From: Gymnopus androsaceus JB14
Lineage: Eukaryota; Basidiomycota; Agaricomycetes; Agaricales; Omphalotaceae
Assembly: GCA_009733575.1 (NCBI GenBank)
Contig: ML769868.1
Coordinates: 1-39,680, forward strand
DNA length: 39,680 bases
Direction: 5' to 3'
The notes under the pieces are model-generated. The model saw only the letters and a list, made by a program, of their open reading frames with translations. It searched no databases and was not told the origin of the DNA. This document shows, piece by piece, positions 8,973-19,614 of this stretch. Position 1 is the first letter of the stretch. Every line of letters begins with the position of its first letter. A program made the translations under genes and the position numbers.

Positions 8973-11685
8973 ATGAAGCTTCCGAAAGTGAAGCCGCGGA
9001 AAGTGAGTTCTGTTTGTTTCGAGCTCAACCATTGCCAGCATTCTCATAATAACACAGACGTACAAAGAGCCCGAAGACTTCAAATACGTTGTGGTCACTA
9101 ATCCTTGGCCTAAGCCTATACCCGATAGTCGTAGCAGTGAAAGCGCGAAACAGAGATTTGCAAACAATATCGGAAGATGGTTTGAACGGATGTTGGGCAA
9201 GCCAGTGCCAGCGTTGTCGGTCTTTTTTCAGACTAATAAGGTGCGTGTATATTAATTGGAATCATTTGGGATACTTTACTTACATGAAAATGAAAGACCT
9301 TTATCATAGTCGAGGTGGATATCGAAGTAAACGTGGATCCTATTCTCGGAGCCCACCATATGCAGGATTTCATTACGAACCGCACTTGGACAGACTCGGA
9401 AATTTCAGAGATCTACTATTACGACTATGTTCACCAGGGGAGCCCGAATACCATTCTTAGTGAGTGTACAGTACCCAGTCATTCCCCAATGCAATCAATT
9501 TTCTCTTCAACCTACCATTCGAATGATTGATTTCAGGATGGGATTCGGTCTATCCGAACTATCAACAATCCGATCTAGCAAATTTCTATGTAAAGGAGGA
9601 ATATCCTCCCCCGCGGAAACCCAAAGCTGGTCCAGCGACGCATTTTGCGATTTCTCTTCCTGTTCATATTGAGGAGAGTATTGTGGGTGAGTGGGAGTGT
9701 TTACATTACCTTTCGGATTCCGAGTCGTGCCAAGTCGTACATAACGAATCCTGTGGAGATGAAATGCAAGCTGGGATAACTAACGTGCATTCTTACCTCT
9801 CCCATGTAGAGCGTCGCGCAGCGTATGAAGGATCTTTGGCGCGTTCGAGGTAAGTAGTTTGTGTTTTACATTGAGCTACATTTCATAATTTCAATTTGTG
9901 CTACATTCTATCTAGACCCCCGCCTTCAGCCCCTGCCCCGACCGGTACTTCTGCGCCCAACGTATCCGACTCTCTCACTGCTCAGCCTGTTTCTGCTCCC
10001 GCTCATGCTGAACCTTCACCCAACGATGCTTTCATTCCCTACCAGCCTCCAGCAGCTCTAGCTGCTATGCGCGCGAACCGAGATCAGCTTAAACGTGAGC
10101 CCCGAGATGTCGACGTCAAGCCTAGTCGAGTTTCAGAAGACTCACGCTCCCAGACGCGTCATGCGAATGACCGTGATTTGCTTCCGTCGCTGAGTGTGGG
10201 TCCCCGCGAGACAGACCGATACCCACAAGAGCCTATGCCCAAGCTTGGAAAACCTGATCCATATGAGGAGGGTCAATTATCTTTTATTCATAGCCTACTA
10301 TTTTGAAGGACATTTCACTGACTTGGAGTTTTGCATTTTGCAGAAGAACGTCACAACCAAACGCTCGTAGGTACGGAAGCCAATATCGTGAAGCAGGAGC
10401 CCGAATCGATTGTGGTCATGATGGAATCGGAAGCCCGTGCGTTTGGTTCGAGCTCCAACTAGCGCCGATATATGTACTCATATTATTGCAACAGGTAATG
10501 GCGCTGTAAAGCAGGAATCAATCGCAGTCAAACTCGAACCGGAGCCTGAATCTCGTGCGTTGCCTTCTTCTCTCTCGATTACAAAACTTTGGCTATACTA
10601 GTACGGTTTATTCATCTACTGTTATGATTGTGAGCAGATCGAAATGGTCATGGTTCTGTTAAACTGGAATCATACCCGATTAACCTTGAATCCCAACCTC
10701 GTATGCTGCTTTTTCTTAAATGTCATGCAGGGCACTGATATACCCTTCAGCAGATCCATTTGGATCAAGCGACTTCCAGTCAAATGTCGCGAACACTAAT
10801 CACGTCGATCAATCTTCTTCCTCTAAACAACCAAAGCTCGAGGATAGTGACCCGCCGACGTTGATTCCCAAGAAAGAGGGCTTCTGTCCGTAGATTTTCA
10901 ACTACACTGGCTTGGGCTAATATCACTGTCTACCCTTGCAGATGATCTCAGTCCAGAAGATCAACAAGTCGTGTTGGAATATCATCAGCTTCCGACACAG
11001 AAACAGTCCGTGCCGGACCCACAATCTGGTAGATATTTTCTATTATTATTACTTGCCTTGGAAATAACATTAGATACTGTTTAGGTCCTGGTGCATCTCT
11101 GGTAGACAAAGAGCCTGAGCGGCCTGGCACCGGTGGGCTATCTCTAAACTGAAATCCCTCTATTAATGTTAACCTGCTTTTCTAGGCCAATCGAGACATC
11201 CTGAAAGCTATAAAGATTTATATCCAAGAGATCGTGTAGTGAAGCGCGAGCATAGCGATGAAAGAGATGACTACGGCAGTCAATATCAGTACCCGCGAAA
11301 GTCCAATTACCATTCGGGCGATGGCTTCGACTCGACGAGAAGAGGTAAGTGTCATAGAACCTGACATCGTTGAATACTGACATAGCTATACATTTCAGAC
11401 CAATCCAGATCCTCTGAACTTCACCATCCCCACAGAGGTGCCGCTGAGAGTCCAAGAGGTCAGCGTGCGGTGAAACGTGAATACGATAGTGACAATGAAG
11501 GAGGCTCCAGGGATAAGAATAGAAGAGATCCCCGGTCCTATCGCGGTCATTCTTCGACTGGATATGTCAGCTACCGAGATGGCAATGACTCAGACAGTAA
11601 GTATTTTTCAAGTGGCAGATTGGACGGACCACTGAACACACCCTTATGCTTATTAGAGTCGAAACGAGTCAAGACTGGACGCTGA
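8973..11685 (+). CDS. 15-exon hypothetical nuclear protein with repeated SUMO-consensus motifs
   Basis: I derive exons 8973-9002, 9058-9244, 9310-9459, 9537-9686, 9810-9849, 9916-10271, 10344-10436, 10495-10554, 10638-10700, 10754-10885, 10942-11028, 11085-11132, 11186-11344, 11399-11596 and 11657-11685. They total 1782 nt, in frame, 593 residues. The end of exon 2 (donor GTGTAT rather than GTGCGT) is the weakest junction. The N-terminal 120 or so residues look folded (KYVVVTNPWPKP; WTDSEISEIYYYDY). From about residue 186 the chain is Pro/Ser-rich and probably disordered. Eight psi-K-x-E sites occur at K142, K245, K321, K341, K348, K364, K485 and K544, the last two with acidic residues downstream. 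The protein ends in SKRVKTGR, an NLS-like tail. Exons 7, 8 and 9 resemble each other. The family is unknown to me; nuclear location and SUMO modification are inferences. Confidence 0.7.
10344..10700 (+). repeat. similar mini-exons (exons 7, 8, 9) in the hypothetical nuclear protein gene
   Basis: Three successive exons of 93, 60 and 63 nt, all bounded by phase-1 introns, encode similar peptides: NIVKQEPESIVVMMESEA, RNGAVKQESIAVKLEPEPES and RNGHGSVKLESYPINLESQ. They share an Asn, a VK[QL]E core, a spaced hydrophobic residue and a second Glu-rich turn. The donors (GTGCGT, GTGCGT, GTATGC) sit at the same codon position. The pattern suggests exon duplication. Confidence 0.7.
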
Positions 11686-12095
11686 GCGTTGAGCTACGGC
11701 GATGATGGATTATGTTAGTCCCTTCAGGTCCCTTCCGCTGAGTCGCTTGTAGCTTTCATGTATCGTTAACCATATGACGCTCAATCTGTACTTATTCGCG
11801 TATTTTGGACTGGCGGCCCGAACTGCAGTCTACTGCAGTCCTTTTGAATCTCGTCATAAATGCTTCTCTGATATCGGGTGCTACCAACCAGCAAATCGCA
11901 GTATTGCATCAATTACGAAGAGTATCAGGAGTTCAGTCATCGGTTGTTACTTCTAAGTTCTAGTCCTTTGCTCCTCGTTCAGGTGGAGTTCAACGGCCAG
12001 CTGATCAACTCTTGAGTCGGCACCTTGACCTCAGCTATATGAACATGAACAGAATGATTGAAATTTCGACCCCGTCTCGCCCTTGAGCTTGTAAA
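11686..12095. other. intergenic between two plus-strand genes
   Basis: About 410 bp hold the 3' flank of the 15-exon hypothetical gene and the promoter of the fucosidase gene. No gene is seen. A weak TATA-like CTATATGAAC lies about 60 bp before the fucosidase ATG. Confidence 0.45.
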
Positions 12096-15000
12096 ATGAA
12101 ACCCAACCTTGGAATGGCTTTACTTCTGCTGTCCAGCACGCTCAATGCTGCTGCAATTGATCTTCCAGAGTTTCCATCTACCCTTCTATCCCTCGATCCA
12201 TTCTTTGACAATCAAGCTGCATCTGTTAATGGATCCACTGCAGATTTCGATGGTTCAGGTAACAGTTTCGATGGTCAATTCCTGCCGGTGGGCCCTTATT
12301 TGTATGATGGTATAACGGTACGTAGATTCGCCGTCTTCGAGATCGACCTGGTTCTAACTGAAAAGGTATCTAGTACGAGCTTCCTGCTAGCTGGGGTACA
12401 GGAAACGACAATGTTATTGCGAACAACCAAACTATAGCGTTGCCAGAAAGCATTTTCGTCCACGAGCTTCATGCTCTGTACTCGGGGGACAGCAGTGGAG
12501 GTAAGCATTATACTCCTCCAGGCATAGAAGAAACTAACAATGCAAATTCCCAAGATGCGACGTTTACAGCTGATAATTTCATACTCAACTTTGTCGACAA
12601 CTCGACTCAAACCCTTACCTGTAAGTTTCACATTTTTCGCCTTACTCTTATGCATATTAACCTTAAGACATAATCCACAGTGGAAGCAAGCAATTGGTGG
12701 GGATGGCCACTGTTAAACCTCGGTATAATTCAGACGTAGGCCCGTTTAATCTAGTTTGAAACCTCTTGCTCACCAGGCAATACAGTCCATACAGCCTAGA
12801 GGGGAATGGCACCGTGAAGAACCTCAATACGACGTCGATTTTTCAGTGGTCAACTGCTGTATCGTCCGAAAAGCAATTGGCGAGTATCACCTTGCCACAG
12901 GTGAACCCCGGTCACAGACTACACCTGTTCTCGATGGCCATTACACCTTCAAACACGACAATAAATAATGCTCCTGCTTTGGTCATCCGAAGAGCTAGAT
13001 TTACTTCAAGATGGGAGATGGTGAATGGCACACGCGCGCAAGCTGTTCAAGTCACCATTGCCAATCTACTGCCCAATTCTATGTCTTCGCTCAACACATC
13101 GCTTAATTCCAAACATACAGTTGAGATATCTGGACCTGGTATTACTACTGTAACTCCAGGTATCTTAAACAGACTTGTACCGGGGGATCAAGCAAGAGTG
13201 GACGTGCTAATCACGGGAAGCACCACTGGCTCGAACGCCACAGTCGTTATCAAAGATTCTGCCGGAAATGTCATCGGACAGTCAAGCGGATGGACCACCA
13301 CCGCCTTGATAGAAGAATATACTGCAGACGCAGCGTCTCTGAGCGCCCATGAGACTCCGACCTGGGTTGGTCTTTAATCTGCATACGTCCGCAACCCATA
13401 CTAATTTTGTTTTACTAATTCAGTGGAACAAGGCAAAATATGGTATTTTGTGAGTCTATTCTTGAAATCCTGGCCTTGAACTGAGGCCTGTTTCAGTATC
13501 CATTGGGGTGTATACAGTTATCCTGCTTGGGTATTAGCCTTGACGAACTTTAACTTATCCAGGTGACTAACTAAGATTGTAGGCTCCTCCTGCCGAATAT
13601 GCTGAGTGGTACGAGTAAGTGTCTTCATGTAGCCATCGTAGAACACTTTTGCTAATTGTTCTATAGCTATTATTTGCATAATCCACCAAATTCTAGTAGC
13701 CCGACATGGGTTCACCATCTTGAAACGTATGGCCCGGTGAGCTACCTGCCTCGTTGAGAAGAATGTCCGAATTGAACTGGAAATAGAATGTTCTGTATGA
13801 CGACTTCATTTCCAACTTCACCGCTTCCAAATTCAACGCCAGTGCATGGGTCGACCTCTTCGATCGAGCGGGAGCCAGATACTTTGTTCAAGTGACAGTA
13901 AGTACTTGTTGTGTCTAGCCACATTTTACTTACGCCACATTTTGCAGAAACACCACGATGGATTTGCTCTTTTCGATGCCGGAAATACTACAAACCGATC
14001 CGCTGTTGTGTTTGGACCCAAGCGAGACTTGTTAAAGGAGCTTTTTGACACAGCTGCCAGCGAGAAGCCACATCTTCACCGAGGTACCTACTACTCCCTT
14101 CCAGAATGGTTCAACCCGGACTATGCAAAATATGGGTTTGGTCAATGGCCCGGAGGGCTTGCCCGCAATCCATTCAACACCACACCAACGTTTGAACCTT
14201 ACACTGGGCATCTCAATATTACCGACTACGTAGAGAATTTGCAGCTCCCTCAAATGCTCACTCTGGCTACTCAGTACGACACCGAAATCATGGTAAGGCT
14301 ATTCTTCAAGCGAAAATGTTGTTAACTCCCAAATCCCAGTGGTGTGATATCGGCGGAGCAAATAAAACGCTGGATTTTGCGGCTGCATTCTATAATCATG
14401 CTCTTGCAAGTGGCTACCAGGTGACGCTCAATAATCGTAAGTAAAAAGCCAGCAAGAAGCATTCGGTATTACGCTTGTCAACAAGTCTCTCTCTGCCACT
14501 GAATGCCCTTGAGTTTTTCCAGTATTAAGCTTGTCTGACGATTTCGAAATTAGGTTGCGGAGCTGTCCCTGACTTCACCACACCGGAATATGCAACTTTC
14601 AACGCAATCCAGACAAACAGTTGGGAGTCTAGTGAAGGAATGGATCCGTTTAGCTACGGCCTCAACACGGCAACAAATGCAAGTGAGTATAAGAATGGCA
14701 CGACAATCATTCAGACTCTCGTGGATATAGTGTCGAAGAATGGTAACTTGTGAGTCTTCTTTGGTATCACTGGCGAAAGGTTTTTACTGAAGTTCTCCAG
14801 CTTGCTGGATATCGGCCCTACAGCTGAAGGGGAAATAATTGAAGCGATGTCAACCAATCTCCTGGCCGCTGGTTCATGGCTTGACTATGCCGGGGAGTGT
14901 GTCTATGACACTGTACGTTATGCTTCCAACTCTGCGATGAGCGCCTAATGACCATATTCGGTAGGAATATTGGTTCCAAGGGTCGCAAGATCCGAATCCT

Positions 15001-15282
15001 CTCGACGGCACTAACCCTGCTCGCTTCACGACAACGCCCACAACATTCTGCATCGTGGCCTTCGATGAACCAACTGATGGACAACTTATCATCCACCAGC
15101 GTCTTCCCCTTCTTCCCGGAGACGAGATAACACTTCTTACTCCGAATGGAAGCCATTCTTCTCTTCCATGGTCGACGGAATCATCTACAGGAAACCTGAT
15201 TGTCAATGTTTCTGAGAGTGGTGTTTCGGAAGTGCAGTATGCATGGGCATTCAGAGCTACTTATACGCTCAATGAGGATTGA
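12096..15282 (+). CDS. secreted GH29 alpha-L-fucosidase
   Basis: Exons 12096-12317, 12374-12500, 12555-12620, 12681-12735, 12777-13365, 13424-13449, 13497-13530, 13583-13614, 13667-13736, 13787-13897, 13948-14292, 14340-14436, 14554-14749, 14801-14912 and 14965-15282 give 2400 nt in frame, 799 residues. The junctions at 12736 (41-bp intron, GTAGGC) and 13366 (GTTGGT) were chosen by frame. Residues 1-20 are a signal peptide. A beta-rich N-terminal part of about 330 residues with many N-glycosylation sites precedes the catalytic barrel. The barrel starts at WNKAKYGIFIHWGVYSYPAW (residues 354-373) and includes KHHDGF (445-450) and MWCDIGG, where D562 matches the GH29 nucleophile position. A C-terminal beta domain follows. 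The enzyme should hydrolyse terminal alpha-L-fucose from glycans outside the cell. The gene appears intact, unlike several neighbours. Nearly 800 residues is long for GH29 because of the N-terminal part, whose role I cannot identify. Confidence 0.9.
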
Positions 15283-15295
15283 AATGCATGATAGA

Positions 15296-15306
15296 CTTGA
15301 AATAAA
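15296..15306 (+). terminator. polyadenylation-signal-like AATAAA
   Basis: GAAATAAAAAC lies about 15 bp after the fucosidase stop codon. It matches the AATAAA hexamer; its use is inferred from position only. Confidence 0.35.
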
Positions 15307-15700
15307 AACAGTATGCATCATCAGAATGGATTCTTAGCGCCACTAGTATGGCAATCCCCGACAGACCCAATCACTATTGACCAGTGTAGTTACAGAGAAG
15401 CAGGCCAAAAGCAAGCCATACACTGTGAATTAATATTTCAAAATACAAAAGCTCCATTGAGGAAGACTCAAACTTCAGTCCAGACAAGGAGACATATCAA
15501 TTTAATCCAGCAAAATGTTGATCAAGCAATGAAAGTTAGTGGGAAAGTAACCGCTTCTTGAATTGATTGAGCAAAGCATGTAGAGACCACTGTACCACTG
15601 GGAATACATGTAATATATGTAGAAGCAAGACAGGAAGCAGGAAAAGGAACTTGAAATAAAACTTTGGAGGGAAACACAAAGAGGAGCAATGGGATGAGAG
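15307..15700. other. non-coding flank of the TRIM-like element
   Basis: I find no gene. The sequence leads up to the 5-bp target duplication of the LTR element that starts at 15706. Confidence 0.4.
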
Positions 15701-15705
15701 AAAGG

Positions 15706-15890
15706 TGTTGATAAATGGGCAAGCTCAGCCGGTACAACCTCGACAGAGGAGGGAATTGAGCATTGATGGACAGGAGAAAGAATGATTAATTGGTAAAATG
15801 TAACTACATACTTTATATACAGAAACAGATAGGGGTTACATATGCTGTGTGGAGTGGCCAGACAACTGACGGCTAAGTACTTATCCAACA
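15706..15890 (-). repeat. LTR of TRIM-like element (3' LTR in element orientation)
   Basis: This is 185 bp with TG...CA ends and about 92% identity by eye to 16297-16481. Most of the roughly 14 differences are C/T or G/A. It contains a TATATAAAG box on the minus strand. Confidence 0.9.
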
Positions 15891-16296
15891 CTCCCACTTA
15901 TACAGTTGTGTGGCACAGGGAATAGACATATTGGGAGCAGGAACATCAGGTTCACAAGATGGAGGGTTTTGAATGGATCAGGTGAAGTCAGGCACGTATG
16001 TGCAATGAAATGATAGGGGCAAACAACCAACAACAGCAGTAACAGGCTCCCACTGGAACTGGTAATGGGTACTGGCTTTGGCCCCAGTGGCAAACAACAA
16101 CTGGCATAGACACACAGCAACAGGCACAACAAGTGCAGAAAACAATGGGCATAGAAACACGGTAATGGGCACACAACGTGTGGACAAACAATGAGCATAG
16201 AAACGCAGCAACAAAAGGGTACAGCAAGTGTTGATGGAAATGAGCACAGCAAGTATGGCAATGGGGGCAAGCAAGCAAGCATCCAGTCTCATAATC

Positions 16297-16481
16297 TGTT
16301 GATAAACGGGTGAGCTCAGCTGGTACAACCTTGACAGAGGAGGGAATTGAGCATCAATCGACAGGAGAAAGAACAATTAATTGGTAAAATGTAACTACAT
16401 ACTTTATATACAGAAACAGATAGGGGTTACATATGCTGTGTGGAGTGGCCGGAAAACCAACAGCTAAGTACTTATCCAACA
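16297..16481 (-). repeat. LTR of TRIM-like element (5' LTR in element orientation)
   Basis: This is the partner of 15706-15890, with the same length and ends. The primer-binding-site-like sequence abuts its inner edge at 16281-16296. Confidence 0.9.
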
Positions 16482-16486
16482 AAAGG

Positions 16487-17071
16487 AAACACAGGTATTC
16501 TATACAAAGAAGAGAGAGGCTGAGTCCATAACTGAGCATTGAATGCATAGATGCATTTCAACTTGAGTACATTCTCTGTCCAATGCATGAATACCTCTGG
16601 ATTCTGACTGGAGACCATCCAATGATTCTGATTGATTCATGTATGTGCTTGAAGCATGACAACCATGTATGCTCAAGAATGTAAGGGTTAGTGAATTGGA
16701 GTCTGTCCAATGGTGGCAGCAATAACTTTGTAAGGTGTTTGCACTTCAATTCATGAGCTTCAACAGGCAAGGTCCAACAAGGGACAGAAGATAGAATCTC
16801 ATTGTAAATTTCAGGTAATGTAGTCATAATTAGGAAGGTCAAAGGCTAACATCTGGTGAGGATGATGGGGTTAGATGAGAGAAAAACGGAAGCAAAAGCA
16901 GTGAGGGAAAACATGGCGCCTGGGAACTACCTCTTTAAAGCATTGTTTTTGGTGACTTTTTGACCAATTGCTGTGCACAGGACCCTCCTTTCATTTGGTC
17001 AGAGTCAGGGATCAAATCCACATCTCCTTCACATAGCGGCATCCATCTCTATGCAATGGTTTTTCAACATA
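16487..17071. other. non-coding spacer between mobile elements
   Basis: No gene, tRNA or repeat structure that I can support is present. Short frames only. Confidence 0.4.
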
Positions 17072-17079
17072 ACCTGGAC

Positions 17080-17832
17080 TAGTGTGTGGCTCGGGTCGGT
17101 TCAGGTACCCCAAAGGTCAACCCGACCCGGACCCGGCACTGCACCCGGACCCGGTCAGCCGGGTACGGGTTTCTCCGGGTCCGGGTTGGGTTACGGTTTT
17201 TTCCGGGTGAATTTTCATTGTTTTGTTCAGTTTACTATACTTAACTTATTTGCATGAATAAAAATAATGGATGGCCCATTGTAGACATTGTATTAGGTGT
17301 TTATTGGACTTAAAATTCTAGTTTGCTTGTAATTACATTAAAACTTCTATTTAAAAACCTTGCAAATATTAAAAAAGGCTTGAAAACCAAGGAAACCCAA
17401 TGTTAAAATACCTTCAAATACCCTAAAATACCCTAGATGGATGCCAGATATCTAATTAGGGTTTAAACAGTTATTTAAACATAATGATGGCAAAAGTTCT
17501 ATGATAAAAAATTTGCAAATCTTGAAAATGTAATGAAAACAGTGTTTCCAAGGCATAAATACTATCTTAAAATATGTTGGGTACCATAGATGCATGCCTG
17601 GTCCCCAAATCATTACAGAGAGCTTAAAATAGCTGTTTGAATGCAGTTGTATATTACAATTTTAATTATAAAAACCCTTAAAATCATAAAAAATGTAGGT
17701 TTTCTTGGTTCTACGCAGGTGGATCCCAGTATATTGCTGGGTCCCGGGTGTGCAGAGCTGGACCCGACCCGACCCGGCACAGCCACCCGACCCGGAAACC
17801 CGGCATACCCGGCATACCCGAGCCACACACTA
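17080..17832. mobile_element. hAT-type MITE (753 bp)
   Basis: The perfect 17-bp terminal inverted repeat TAGTGTGTGGCTCGGGT is found at both ends. An 8-bp target duplication ACCTGGAC flanks it (17072-17079 and 17833-17840), the length hAT transposases make. Both subterminal zones (17090-17200 and 17740-17825) are packed with ACCCGG/CCGGGT motifs, probably transposase-binding sites. The interior is AT-rich and has no transposase frame, so the element is non-autonomous. Confidence 0.9.
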
Positions 17833-17860
17833 ACCTGGACAGCTGGGCTACCTGGGCATG

Positions 17861-18002
17861 TGCATCAGCAAAACCTGTATCAGCTGGGATTGGCTGGTAG
17901 CACTGGCTAGCACTCAACGGCACTGGCCAGCATATTCCAGTGCCGGCAAGTGCTTGACAGCGCTTCCAGAGGGTCCCAGTCAATACAGGTTTTGCTGATG
18001 CA
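17861..18002. repeat. short palindromic element (about 142 bp)
   Basis: The arm TGCATCAGCAAAACCTGTAT at 17861-17880 is inverted perfectly at 17983-18002, with partial pairing (CTGGGA) continuing inward. The loop holds further self-complementary GCTGG/CCAGC-type motifs. It is probably a small MITE. No clear target duplication can be told apart from the palindromic TGCA ends. Confidence 0.6.
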
Positions 18003-18250
18003 TCCACAGCACCTTCATATCCATGCTAACAATATTGGAAGTGCTCACTGGTGGATTTCAAGATCCCATACAATGCCTAGCCTCTCCTTGTTGACCTCAA
18101 CAGGAGTTGACAACAATGGATTGTGATGGCGGCAGACAATCTTGGGCTGCGGTGGAAGCTGAGAGAAACAGCAATGGTAAGAGGCATGCTTATCTTATTG
18201 CAATATACCATATATAGGTGTGGGAATGGTTACATAGTTAGTTATACACA

Positions 18251-19347
18251 CAGTGTTCTACCATAAGCCCTTAAATAACAATCTCAAAATCTTTAGGGCT
18301 TAAGCCCATTTAAGGCCTTAATTTAAGGCCTTAATTAAGCCTTAGGTTGATAATTGATTTATTATTATTTTTAAACTGACCATGTCAGGCCAGTGCCACA
18401 GGAAAGTAATGAAATTTTGTGTTATACAAAAGACTTCTACATTATAATTTATAATTTATTCTTCATTATTCTTGTTAGCACCCTCAACAGCCCAGTGCAA
18501 CACCAGTGTCTCCATAAACTCTGCACTTCATCAACTAAGTATCCTTCTGGATTATTGATTGATTATGGAAATATCAAGTAAAAGGTAGAAAAATGAGACT
18601 TTATTGAGTATTCCTACATATTTCCCTTTTGGCTTGGGACACAGCCACTTAAGCCTTTGTTAAGGCCTTAAGGGATCCGAGGAAAATCCTGAAGCCTTAA
18701 CATAAGGCCTTAACTTAAGGCCTATGTACTTAAGGCTTAGTAGGGCTTACCACCGTTCCGTTTACGGTCACGGCCGTGAAAAACACGGCCGTTTTTGATG
18801 GTCATTTTGCTTGACACGGGACGGTACCGTAAAATGACCGTCTGTGGCCGTCCGTAACGGTCAGTTGGGCGCTAATCCAGCGCTTAGACTCGAATGCACT
18901 AGATGTAGATAAAAAACATTTTACAGGTCATTTTGGATCTGTATATAAGTATATGCACTGATTCAACTTAATTTACCCCAATTATAGCTCAAAATTACGC
19001 AAGACTTGACCTGGCCGTGGGATCAACTACGGCTCGGCAAGGCTCGGCACACATTAAAGGTCTTGTTTCTTGCTTGTTTCTCCCTACAAATGAAAGTGAG
19101 TGCATAGAATTTATTCTTCGGTCATTCTTCAACTGTTTGAGGTCATAATAAATTCAGAAAAAGTGATTCTTGACCACAGCGTTTTGGGTACCGTGTCACG
19201 GCCGTGTTGACTGTTCACGGACGGTAAATAACGGTACCCAAAAGAGGTCTCACGGGACGGGTACCGTTCCATGTCACGGTGACCATGAACCGTGGGTACA
19301 CGGTCACGGTGGTAAGCCCTAAGGCTTAGGCCTTTGGTAGAACACTG
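18251..19347. mobile_element. hAT-type MITE (outer, interrupted by a second MITE)
   Basis: The 13-bp terminal inverted repeat CAGTGTTCTACCA is present at both ends, and TATACACA (8 bp) is duplicated at 18243-18250 and 19348-19355. The interior is full of TTAAGGCCTTAA-type palindromes at 18300-18350 and 18650-18740. Without the nested element and its target copy the outer unit is 508 bp. It has no transposase gene. Confidence 0.9.
18741..19321. mobile_element. hAT-type MITE nested inside the outer one (581 bp)
   Basis: The 16-bp terminal inverted repeat TAGGGCTTACCACCGT lies at both ends and an 8-bp duplication AGGCTTAG flanks it (18733-18740 and 19322-19329). The subterminal zones carry repeated ACGGTCACGGCCGTG-like motifs in both directions. 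It has no coding capacity. It landed within the repeat-rich right part of the outer element, so it is younger than that element. Confidence 0.9.
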
Positions 19348-19355
19348 TATACACA

Positions 19356-19612
19356 ACCAAACCCTCAGATAAACTGAGTTTATCCCAAGGGGGGTCTGGC
19401 ATCTGAAGCGCTGAGATCATGTGGTTTGTTTGCTTGTGTAGTCATTGGGTGCTCAAACTTTCATACAGGGAAAAGTGTAATCTGACCTCAACTTTTTCCT
19501 CATTGTAAGGTAGGGGACAGGCAAACTCTGCCAACCCCACATGCCAATTTGTGACGCTCCATATTTAAGTGCTGATTGTCAAACTCCTTTGTTCAGCCCA
19601 ACTAAAGCATCC
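19356..19612. other. non-coding spacer
   Basis: Nothing recognised. It sits between the nested hAT pair and the palindromic element. Confidence 0.4.
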
Positions 19613-19614
19613 CT

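Larger units (their letters stand above)
15706..16481 (-). mobile_element. TRIM-like non-autonomous LTR retrotransposon
   Basis: Two direct 185-bp repeats (15706-15890 and 16297-16481) begin TGTTG and end CAACA and enclose only 406 bp. The flanks carry a perfect 5-bp target duplication AAAGG (15701-15705 and 16482-16486). Read on the minus strand, the first LTR is followed directly by GATTATGAGACTGGAT, like the half-tRNA (initiator-Met anticodon arm) primer site of Copia elements. The purine-rich AAGTGGGAG precedes the second LTR. These signs fix the orientation and ally it with Ty1/Copia. The internal part has no gag or pol, only cysteine-rich low-complexity frames from short degenerate repeats. 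Movement would need proteins supplied by a full-length relative. Confidence 0.9.

Noticed and set aside
15881..16376. Cysteine- and leucine-rich minus-strand frames inside the TRIM element
   Set aside because: They arise from short degenerate repeats, exist in several overlapping frames, and run across the purine tract or LTR. No gag-like motif is present.
16990..17030. Possible tRNA T-arm (GGATCAAATCC)
   Set aside because: No acceptor, D or anticodon arms can be paired around it.
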